Shown: in pieces, positions 1 through 6,329 of the stretch | Position numbering within the stretch: position 1 is the first letter of the stretch | Layout: the number at the start of each line of letters is the position of its first letter | NCBI GenBank assembly: GCA_964632135.1 | Contig: CAZWEI010000030.1 | Coordinates: 1 to 15,525, forward strand | Source of the DNA: JBFMAP01 sp964632135 | GTDB taxonomy: Archaea; Micrarchaeota; Micrarchaeia; Burarchaeales; JBFMAP01 | DNA: 15,525 nucleotides | Reading direction: 5' to 3' | The notes under the pieces: model-generated | The model's input: the letters and a program-made list of their open reading frames with translations, nothing else | What the model was told of the DNA's origin: nothing | Database searches by the model: none | Position numbers and translations under genes: made by a program

Positions 1-28
1 GATCGAGAAGAAGAAATTCCTTCCTTAA

Positions 29-697
29 TTATTCGCGCTTCCGCTCGTCTGCAAAAACCTCAACGCGCACCCTGCTTCCGTCTTTTAGTTTCAATTTTCC
101 GCGAATGTAGAACGGCGCGATTACCTCGAGAACGTCAAGACCGTAGTGCGAGCGCTCCGGGAGGATGACCGCGCCCTTGTGCTTCGAGTTGATGAGCGCT
201 GGAAAACTTTTTATCGCGCCGAAAACTCGGCCGTTCTTCTCGAATCCCTTCACCCACGCGCCGATTTTTCCCTGCAGGATTCTCTTTCCGTTTGTATCAG
301 CAAGCTTCAAATTGAGCGTGCCGGGGTACGGGACGAAGCCGAACTTTTCCTTGAACTCGCGCGTGTACTCCTCGAGCGAGAGGTAGTATTTTCCGTCCAT
401 CATTCCAGAGAAAACCTTTCCCTCAAAAAAAACCGGCTTCTGAAGTTCGAACGCGCCTTTTAATGCGGAGTGGAGCGTGCGCAGATCCTCGACCGCGCGC
501 TCGGTAAGTCGAAGCCCTTCCGATGAGCGCGAGAGCGAGCCTTCCCTGCTCAACCGGATAAGCCAGCGCGAAACAGTCTGTTGCGGGACGTCAAGTTCTT
601 CTGCAATTTCGGTTGTGGAAATTCGAATTGGTCGCGCGTCCGCTCCTGCGCTGAGAAGCAGAAAAAGCACGTCGTCTGCGCTCGGTTTTCTGAACAT
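29..697 (-). CDS. ribK: CTP-dependent riboflavin kinase, archaeal type, with N-terminal HTH
   Basis: Makes FMN from riboflavin, using CTP rather than ATP in characterised archaeal members. The 222-aa protein has two parts. Residues 1-85 form a winged helix-turn-helix (IAEELDVPQQTVSRW at 31-45). Residues 90-220 are the kinase, with the family signatures GKVFSGMMDGKYYLSL (93-108), GFVPYPGTLNLKL (120-132) and PERSHYGLDVLEVIAP (180-195). HTH-plus-kinase is a common archaeal arrangement, and the HTH may let the protein act as a flavin-responsive repressor (inference). The ATG at 697 lies 4 nt after the stop of the small upstream ORF, so it is probably translated as the last gene of the sod unit. 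No strong ribosome-binding site precedes it, which fits translational coupling. Confidence 0.93.
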   Translation of the reverse strand: MFRKPSADDVLFLLLSAGADARPIRISTTEIAEELDVPQQTVSRWLIRLSREGSLSRSSEGLRLTERAVEDLRTLHSALKGAFELQKPVFFEGKVFSGMMDGKYYLSLEEYTREFKEKFGFVPYPGTLNLKLADTNGKRILQGKIGAWVKGFEKNGRVFGAIKSFPALINSKHKGAVILPERSHYGLDVLEVIAPFYIRGKLKLKDGSRVRVEVFADERKRE

Positions 698-701
698 ACA
701 A

Positions 702-818
702 TCATAGAAGCTGCGCGAGCTCCTCGATGTGCTCCTGCTCGTCTGTTATTATGGAACTGAGCGCGTGGCGGAGCAGGTTGTCCTTTGGGTCTGCCATCGC
801 GAGTATTCCTTGGTACAT
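702..818 (-). CDS. Small ferritin-like/rubrerythrin-like half-domain protein (38 aa)
   Basis: This short ORF lies between sod and ribK. From the ATG at 818 it reads MYQGILAMADPKDNLLRHAL, then a stretch with the motif DEQEH, ending AQLL. The spacing (Y..IL....DP...L...A...I..DE..H...L..LL) resembles the second half of a ferritin-like four-helix bundle, where DExxH supplies di-iron ligands. The same frame stays open and ferritin-like upstream inside the end of sod, back to a stop at 888-890 (ITEIKNNWFEGGK just before the ATG), with possible TTG starts at 878 and 863. The ATG is preceded by AAGGTGGGAAG, a usable ribosome-binding site 20 nt after the sod stop. It could be a genuine mini-protein, the C-terminal half of a longer protein read from a TTG, or a decayed ferritin-like gene. 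Confidence 0.5.
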   Translation of the reverse strand: MYQGILAMADPKDNLLRHALSSIITDEQEHIEELAQLL

Positions 819-837
819 CTTCCCACCTTCAAACCAA

Positions 838-1452
838 TTATTTTTTATTTCTGTGATCGGCAATCCTGTGAACTTCAAGAAGCTTGTTTACGGAATTCCA
901 GTCGATGTTTTTCATGAACGCGTCCAGGTATTTCTTGCGCGCGGTCCCGTAATCCAGAAAGTACGCGTGCTCGTACACGTCGAGAATGAGCAGCGGGCTC
1001 GCGGCCCAGATGCCCTGCGCGTGTATGTCAATTGAATAGTTGTGAAGCCGCCTGTCGTCCCAGTTGTACGCGAGCACGACCCAGCCGCGTGCCGCAACCC
1101 CCGAAGCCTTGAAGTCGGTTTCCCATCGCTCGTAGGAACCGAAATCCTCATTGAGCATCTCGAGAATCTTCCCCGCTGGTTTTCCGTCTCCTCCCAAATT
1201 GTCGAAATAGCCCTCGTGAAGGGCGATGGCGTTCGTCGCGAAGCACTCCTCCCTCTTCAGTTCGCCTATGAGGCTGAACGTGGCGTTCGCCTCGCTTGGG
1301 TCAGCCGTTTCCAATTTCGCCTCTATCTCGTTTAATTTTTTCACGTAGCCAGCGTAAAGCACATCGTGGTGCTCGTCAATCTGCCTCTTCGAAATCCCGT
1401 CGAGCTCCTTCCCCTTCCACCCGAGCTCCTTTACCAGATGGTCTTTCCTCAT
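838..1452 (-). CDS. sod: Fe/Mn-family superoxide dismutase
   Basis: Converts superoxide to O2 and H2O2 in the cytoplasm. The 204-aa protein has the usual length, with the N-terminal helical hairpin (IDEHHDVLYAGYVKKLN at 25-41) and the C-terminal alpha/beta domain. By family alignment the metal ligands are H28, H79 (in ALHEGYF), D158 and H162 (LDVYEHAYFLDYG). The motif has Tyr where most family members have Trp (DVWEHAY), and the second ligand sits in an LHEGYFDNL context rather than the usual NHxxFW, so this is a divergent branch. The frame extends to a TTG at 1473, but ATG 1452 is preceded by GGGGGGTGATCCG, a good site, and gives the expected length. It is first in a minus-strand unit with the ferritin-like ORF and ribK. 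Confidence 0.93.
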   Translation of the reverse strand: MRKDHLVKELGWKGKELDGISKRQIDEHHDVLYAGYVKKLNEIEAKLETADPSEANATFSLIGELKREECFATNAIALHEGYFDNLGGDGKPAGKILEMLNEDFGSYERWETDFKASGVAARGWVVLAYNWDDRRLHNYSIDIHAQGIWAASPLLILDVYEHAYFLDYGTARKKYLDAFMKNIDWNSVNKLLEVHRIADHRNKK

Positions 1453-1484
1453 CGGATCACCCCCCAGCCCCAAAGACTATTCCG

Positions 1485-1500
1485 GGGAAAATTTAAAAGC
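1485..1500. promoter_or_regulatory. Shared AT-rich core of the divergent sod/uppP promoters
   Basis: GGGGAAAATTTAAAAGC contains the self-complementary TTTAAA (1492-1497). On the plus strand ATTTAAAAG is about 25 bp before the uppP ATG at 1521, which predicts a leaderless uppP mRNA. On the minus strand TTTTAAATTTT would start transcription near 1467, leaving a short leader that carries the GGTGAT site of sod. No experimental support; assigned from archaeal TATA spacing. Confidence 0.5.
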
Positions 1501-1520
1501 ATTGACGCGCATGGGATTGC

Positions 1521-2294
1521 ATGGATTTGTTTCAGGCGCTGTTTCTCGGAGTGCTGCAGGGGCTCACCGAATGGCTTCCGGTCTCCAGTTCTGCGCACCT
1601 AGCGCTCGCGCAGAACTTCCTCGGGCTGGGCGCGCCTGTCGCGTTCGACATAATGCTCCATTTCGGCACGCTTCTCGCAGTGCTCGCTTTCTATGCGCGA
1701 GACATCATCCAAATTTTGAAAAATTTTTTGAAAAGAAACTCGCGAGAGCAAAAATTTGTTTTGGGTGTAATCATAGCGTCAATACCTACTGCGATAATTG
1801 GTTTCGCGCTCAAGGATTTTTTTGAATCGATGTTTTCAAACCCCACCTCAATTGCGTTCGCGCTTGTGATTACTGGAATTTGGCTCCTGCTCGCGAGCAG
1901 AGCGAGAGAAGGCGAGCGCGGGGTTGGCGCGCGCGATGCGTTTGTTGTTGGGATTGCGCAGGGGCTCGCGGTCGCGCCAGGGATATCGAGAAGCGGGGCG
2001 ACGATTGGCGCGGGCCTGATGCTTGGGATTGACAGAAAGGAAGCCGCGCGCTTCTCTTTTCTCGCGGCGATACCTGCAATCATCGGCGCGAGCATTCTCG
2101 AGGGGAGGAACGCGCTTTCATCAGCTTCGCTTGACCCGTTTGTTGTTATTGTCGGCGTGGCAAGTGCGGCGATTGTGGGTTATTTGGCGATTGGTTTGCT
2201 GCTGCGCGCGTTGGAAAAAAACAAACTCGAGTATTTCGCGTATTACTGCTTCGTCCTTGCGGGACTTGTTTTCGTCAGGGCTATGATTGGATGA
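1521..2294 (+). CDS. uppP: Undecaprenyl-diphosphatase-family phosphatase (UppP/BacA)
   Basis: Integral membrane phosphatase that converts a C55-type polyprenyl diphosphate to the monophosphate, recycling the lipid carrier for cell-surface glycan assembly; in an archaeon the substrate may be a dolichol-like polyprenyl diphosphate. The 257-aa protein is near the usual length and has about eight hydrophobic segments. Both family signatures are present: QGLTEWLPVSSSAH (13-26) and PGISRSGAT (153-161), with the catalytic-region Glu, Ser and Arg residues kept. The ATG at 1521 has no clear ribosome-binding site but sits where a leaderless transcript from the TATA box at 1491 would begin. It converges with the gene ending at 2311, leaving only 16 bp. 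Confidence 0.94.
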   Translation: MDLFQALFLGVLQGLTEWLPVSSSAHLALAQNFLGLGAPVAFDIMLHFGTLLAVLAFYARDIIQILKNFLKRNSREQKFVLGVIIASIPTAIIGFALKDFFESMFSNPTSIAFALVITGIWLLLASRAREGERGVGARDAFVVGIAQGLAVAPGISRSGATIGAGLMLGIDRKEAARFSFLAAIPAIIGASILEGRNALSSASLDPFVVIVGVASAAIVGYLAIGLLLRALEKNKLEYFAYYCFVLAGLVFVRAMIG

Positions 2295-2310
2295 CTTCGG
2301 CGCGGCCGTG

Positions 2311-3921
2311 TTATCGATTGAAAAGTTTGAGCCAGAATGGGTCCTGCCGCGGAATCTGGATTGGAACGGTTTTTCCGCTCGTCCGCCTCATCACCCGTTT
2401 TCCTGCGTCCTCGTTAATTTTCCCGATTATGCTTGATTGAATGCCCTCTTCCTTCAGTCTGGCGATTATTTTCCTTGAACTTCCGGGGTTTGCGGTTATC
2501 AGCAAAGCGCCCTCTGCTATCGATTCGACCGGGTCGATTCCGAAAGCGTCGCAAACCATCCTGACTTCTTCCGGGTATATGAATTTTGACTCGTCTATTT
2601 CCATGCCGACCTTGCTCGCGTTTGCGATTTCGAACAGCCCGCCCATCACCCCGCCTTCCGTGGCGTCGTGCATTGACGTCACGCCGCCCGCTTCTTTTGC
2701 GATGAGGGCATCCTTGACAACGCTCATCTGCCTGCAAAGCGCCTTGGCTTTTCCAACGATTTCCTTTGGATAACGCGCCAAAAGTTCCTTTTCCCTCAGC
2801 AAGGCAAGAACGGCCGCGGTTTCTATCGCAGGCCCTTTTGTCAGAATGACCTCGTCGCCTGGCTTCGCGCCCGCGGGGGTGACGTAGGAATCCCTGCTCG
2901 CGATTGAGAAAACGGTTATTCCGCCTATCGTGGGCGAGACAAAGCCGGGGTAATGGCCCGTATGGCCGCCGACTATGGATATGCCCAGCCCGAGCGCGGC
3001 GGCATGGATCGAACCGACAATAGCCTTGACTTCCTCGCTTGCGGTCTCTGGCGGCAGAAGCAGGGAGTAGGTCATGTACTGGGGCTTGACCCCCATGACC
3101 GCGATATCGCTTGCGCCGATATGCACGGTCGCCCATCCGAAAAACTCCGGAGGGGTGTTTGGTATCGTGAATATCGGGTCCTCTGCAACGACAAGAACCC
3201 TTCCGCCTCCGATGTCTATCACGCCTGCGTCCACGCCTGCCATTGGCGGAACGAGAATCCGTTTGTCTTTTTTGCCGAGTTTTTTAAGGATTATTTCGTT
3301 GAACGTTTCTGCGTCTATTTTTCCTATTTTTGGGGTTTGGAGGCCTCTATGAACGTAACTTTTCGCGAGTTCGCACATCTCAACCGCCAGCCTGACCGGC
3401 TCGTCCCCGACAATCACGCTCACGGGCTCTTTTCCGACGGCACCAGTCTCGTAGAGGATTTTAGGGGATACGCCGCCGGCCGCCTCGACCGCCTTCCTCA
3501 CCTTCCAGGGCATCGAGGCCCCTTCGGTTGCCTGCGTCTCGGCCGGCTCGTGAGACCTGTCAGCGCAGCCAAGCGCCCAGCCTTTCCCGCCGCAATATTT
3601 TTCAAGCCATTTTGAAATCTCGGGGCTGTTTGCAAAGTTGATGGCGCAGGAAACAGAAGGCTCGTATTTTCTCATCTCGAGTATGAAGCGCGCGATGTGG
3701 CTTGATGCGCCGAACCTAAGCCTTCCGGCTGCCTTGGGCATTCCCCCAACAACAGTTATCCTCCCGTCCACGGCCAGGACATCGGCAGGCGTTTCGGCGT
3801 TCTTTTTCGCACATGCGAAATTGCTCCTCACTTCAGGGACGAGCGGCGCGAAGGCCTTGCATCGCTCGATAATCCCAAGCGCGGCAGCCATTCTTCTTTT
3901 TATATGACGCTCTTCGTTCAT
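2311..3921 (-). CDS. Fusion of thiamine-phosphate synthase ThiN domain with an AIR-synthase/HypE-like domain
   Basis: 536 aa in two domains. Residues ~20-190 match ThiN, the archaeal-type thiamine-phosphate synthase: VPEVRSNFACA (28-38), RFGASSHIAR (69-78) and GAVGKEPVSVI (160-170). Residues ~205-530 match the PurM/HypE/ThiL fold: GVDAGVIDIGGG (229-240), GASDIAVMGVKP (269-280), GGHTGHYPG (318-326), KPGDEVILTKG (353-363) and HDATEGGVMGGLFEIA (418-433). The HypE C-terminal cysteine motif is absent (the protein ends WLKLFNR), so [NiFe]-hydrogenase maturation is unlikely. Because ThiL, the thiamine-phosphate kinase, is in the same superfamily, a two-step thiamine role is possible but unproven. 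ThiN is more often fused to ThiD or a regulator domain. ATG 3921 follows GGTGTTAAA. It lies 62 bp downstream of the hydrogenase operon on the same strand. Confidence 0.85.
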   Translation of the reverse strand: MNEERHIKRRMAAALGIIERCKAFAPLVPEVRSNFACAKKNAETPADVLAVDGRITVVGGMPKAAGRLRFGASSHIARFILEMRKYEPSVSCAINFANSPEISKWLEKYCGGKGWALGCADRSHEPAETQATEGASMPWKVRKAVEAAGGVSPKILYETGAVGKEPVSVIVGDEPVRLAVEMCELAKSYVHRGLQTPKIGKIDAETFNEIILKKLGKKDKRILVPPMAGVDAGVIDIGGGRVLVVAEDPIFTIPNTPPEFFGWATVHIGASDIAVMGVKPQYMTYSLLLPPETASEEVKAIVGSIHAAALGLGISIVGGHTGHYPGFVSPTIGGITVFSIASRDSYVTPAGAKPGDEVILTKGPAIETAAVLALLREKELLARYPKEIVGKAKALCRQMSVVKDALIAKEAGGVTSMHDATEGGVMGGLFEIANASKVGMEIDESKFIYPEEVRMVCDAFGIDPVESIAEGALLITANPGSSRKIIARLKEEGIQSSIIGKINEDAGKRVMRRTSGKTVPIQIPRQDPFWLKLFNR

Positions 3922-3983
3922 TTTAACACCAGAACCTGGGGGGGCATTTGCGGGTTGATAGTATATTAGTTTTAGTTACGGAA

Positions 3984-4544
3984 TTAGGGCAATATTGCGA
4001 GCCTGTTTCCTGCCTTCACCGTCAGGAAAGCGAGCACCCCTCCTGCGAGCGCGGTGAACAACTGCACAACTCCCATTGCCGAAAGGAACAGCGCTGGAAC
4101 GAGCCCGAACTGCAGGAGCGCGAAGGCGCTCGCGAAGAGCAGGCCTGCTTTTGCAAAAGAGCCCGCGATTACCGCGAGCGCGTAGGACGCGCGCCTCTCA
4201 ACGAACAGCATCTTTATTGCCAGTATGAGGATGAAATTTCCGGCCCATATGAAAGGGACCATTATCGCGAGCGCGGGCGTGAACGGGCCGAATAAAATTC
4301 CGCGCGAGAGTGCGCCTATGCTCGGGAGAAGCGAGAGCGAGAGCGCCTGCCTCGCGCCGAGGTTGAGCGCGGTAATTATCAGAAATGCATTCACGAGCGT
4401 GCCCACAACCTGCTGCGGATGACCGATAAAGAACGGAAGCGAGAACGAAAGAAACGCGAGAATGCAGAACTCGACGAACTCGAAACTGCTGCCGAGTTTG
4501 AACGCGCGATTTTCAAGAGTTGAATATATCCATTTCAATTCCAT
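3984..4544 (-). CDS. Multi-pass membrane protein, last gene of the [FeFe] hydrogenase operon
   Basis: 186 aa with about six hydrophobic helices (roughly 25-41, 47-62, 68-85, 89-113, 120-145 and 148-175) and a short soluble N-terminus. Between the helices are conserved-looking turns: GARQALSLSLLPSIG (63-77), RGILFGPFTPAL (81-92) and PFIWAGNF (97-104). The Gly/Pro/Asn pattern is reminiscent of S components of ECF vitamin transporters, but I cannot assign a substrate. It starts 27 bp after the hydA stop with an excellent ribosome-binding site, GGAGGTG (4550-4556 on the other strand), so it is almost certainly co-transcribed with the hydrogenase. Possible roles: membrane anchoring, metal or cofactor uptake for the hydrogenase, or an unrelated passenger. 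Confidence 0.75.
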   Translation of the reverse strand: MELKWIYSTLENRAFKLGSSFEFVEFCILAFLSFSLPFFIGHPQQVVGTLVNAFLIITALNLGARQALSLSLLPSIGALSRGILFGPFTPALAIMVPFIWAGNFILILAIKMLFVERRASYALAVIAGSFAKAGLLFASAFALLQFGLVPALFLSAMGVVQLFTALAGGVLAFLTVKAGNRLAILP

Positions 4545-4571
4545 TCAAACACCTCCAAATTAATTCACGCA

Positions 4572-6305
4572 TCAGATGCCGTAAGATTTCTCCGGCTTGT
4601 ACTCGCAGTGGAGCAGTTCGTGCGCTTTTTTCGAGAGCGGCTTTCCAAGGAACTCCTCGTAAAGTTTTTTTATCGCGGGATTCTCATGGGATTTTCGGAC
4701 AGGCAGGCGCCTGTCGATTTTGTAAATCGCCTTTGCGCGCGCGGCAATCGCCTCGAGGCGATGCTCGCGCGGCGGAAGCGGCTGCCCCCCGCCGCCCACG
4801 CAACCGCCAGGGCACGCCATCACCTCGACGAAGTCGAACGTCTCCTTTCCGTCGCGTATCGAGTCGAGAATCTGGCGCGCGCCTCCGAGCGTGTTCGCGA
4901 CCGCAATTTTAAGTTTTCTTCCATTCACTTCCAGTTCGGTCCTGCGCACGAAACCCATTCCCCTCACTCCCTTAAACTCAATCTTTTCAAGTTTTTTCCC
5001 TGTGAGCGCTTCAACTGCGGTGCGGAGCGCAGCCTCTGTCACGCCGCCTGTCGTGCCGAAAAGCGCTGCCGCGCCGCTCGAGACGCCGAGCGGGTAGTCG
5101 AACCCCTCTGTTTCCATCGAGGGAAGATGTATTCCCGCCTCCATCATCATCTTCGCCGCCTCGCGCGTTGTGAGCACGAAATCAACGTCCTTAACGCCTG
5201 ATGCGCGCATCTCAGGCCGCTCAATCTCGTATTTTTTCGCCGTGCAGGGCATCACTGACACGATAATAATATCCTCTGGCTTCAGGTTGTTCTTTTGCGC
5301 GTAGTACGTTTTCGCTATCGCTCCGAACATCTGCTGGGGCGATTTGCACGATGAAAGGTCTTGCAAGAGTTCGGGGTAGAAGCGCTCGATGAAGTTTATC
5401 CACGCGGGGCAGCACGAACTCGAGATTGTCGGCTTGCCTGCCTTTATGTTTTCCACGAGTTCCGCTGCCTCCTCTATTATGGTGAGGTCGGCGCCGAAAT
5501 TCGTGTCGAAAACTTTCGTGAAGCCGAGGCGGCGGAGCGCTGCGACCGTCTTCCCAGTGACTATTGTGCCTGCAGGCATCCCGAACATCTCGCCGATGCT
5601 CACGCGAACTGATGGCGCGACCTGGCATATCACGTGCTTGCCTGAGTTGAGCGCGTTCCACACTTCTGGGATTGACTCCCGCTCGGAAAGCGCGCCTGTC
5701 GGGCACACGATGGTGCACTGCCCGCACGAGACGCACTGCGTGGAGAAAACAGGCTTGTTGTACGCAGTAGTCACTGCAGACGCGAGCCCCCTGTTCATGA
5801 AACTGTAAACTCCGACTGTCTGCACGTCGCGGCACACGCGCACGCACCTTCCGCACAGCACGCACTTGTCAAGGTCGCGCTTTATCGCAGGGCTCGAGAT
5901 GTCGATGCCGTGCTGCCTTGAACGCATTGGATAATCGTAATGCCTTATCCCGTGCTCGTAGAGAAGCTCCTGCAGTTCGCATCCGCCGTGCGCCTCGCAC
6001 GTTTTGCAGTCGCCTGGGTGCGAGCAGAGCAGTAGTTGGAGCATGAATATTCGCGCGTCAAGAACGCGCTTTGAATGCGTCGAGACGTCCATCCCTTCCT
6101 GGACAGGCAGCGTGCACGAGGCGCGCAGTCCTGCCCCCTTCAATTCCACGAGGCAGAGCCTGCACTCGCTCTGCGGAGGAAGACCCTCGTAATGGCAGAG
6201 CGTGGGTATGTAGATGCCTGCGGTTTTCGCAGCCTCGAGCACAGTGGTTCCTTCGCGCACCGTGACTTTTTTTCCGTTGATTGAGAGCGTGACTTTTTTC
6301 GCCAT
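4572..6305 (-). CDS. hydA: [FeFe] hydrogenase catalytic subunit (HydA/HndD type, group A)
   Basis: Reversible H2 evolution/oxidation at the H-cluster. The 577-aa protein has all modules in order: a [2Fe-2S] ferredoxin domain (C37, C48, C51, C64); a His-Cys3 [4Fe-4S] site (H96, C100, C103, C109, in CSHPGDCKTCEAHGGC); two [4Fe-4S] sites (C148/151/154/158 and C191/194/197/201); the H-domain with motifs L1 SSCCPAW (C298, C299), L2 MPCTAKKYE (C354) and L3 EVMACPGGC (C498, C502); and a C-terminal small-subunit segment (543-568). C298 matches the proton-transfer cysteine and every cluster ligand is kept, so it should be active. ATG 6305 follows GTGATTGCAT; a TTG two codons earlier is less likely. 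With NuoE- and NuoF-like partners it fits the trimeric NAD(P)-linked class. Maturases HydE/F/G are not in the window. Confidence 0.96.
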   Translation of the reverse strand: MAKKVTLSINGKKVTVREGTTVLEAAKTAGIYIPTLCHYEGLPPQSECRLCLVELKGAGLRASCTLPVQEGMDVSTHSKRVLDARIFMLQLLLCSHPGDCKTCEAHGGCELQELLYEHGIRHYDYPMRSRQHGIDISSPAIKRDLDKCVLCGRCVRVCRDVQTVGVYSFMNRGLASAVTTAYNKPVFSTQCVSCGQCTIVCPTGALSERESIPEVWNALNSGKHVICQVAPSVRVSIGEMFGMPAGTIVTGKTVAALRRLGFTKVFDTNFGADLTIIEEAAELVENIKAGKPTISSSCCPAWINFIERFYPELLQDLSSCKSPQQMFGAIAKTYYAQKNNLKPEDIIIVSVMPCTAKKYEIERPEMRASGVKDVDFVLTTREAAKMMMEAGIHLPSMETEGFDYPLGVSSGAAALFGTTGGVTEAALRTAVEALTGKKLEKIEFKGVRGMGFVRRTELEVNGRKLKIAVANTLGGARQILDSIRDGKETFDFVEVMACPGGCVGGGGQPLPPREHRLEAIAARAKAIYKIDRRLPVRKSHENPAIKKLYEEFLGKPLSKKAHELLHCEYKPEKSYGI

Positions 6306-6329
6306 ATGCAATCACTTACTTTTTTACAT

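Noticed and set aside
2953..3615. 220-codon plus-strand frame inside the ThiN/AIR-synthase fusion
   Set aside because: It is a shadow frame; the minus-strand protein has clear motifs throughout this stretch.
2311..3921. HypE-like domain as maturation factor for the neighbouring hydrogenase
   Set aside because: HypE serves [NiFe] enzymes; the hydrogenase here is [FeFe], and the C-terminal cysteine motif of HypE is missing.
6312..6329. Possible frameshifted continuation of hydB encoding the missing ferredoxin domain
   Set aside because: Only 18 bp separate the hydB stop from the end of the hydA frame extension (24 bp from the hydA ATG), and no frame holds a CxxCxxC motif, so the domain is absent rather than displaced.
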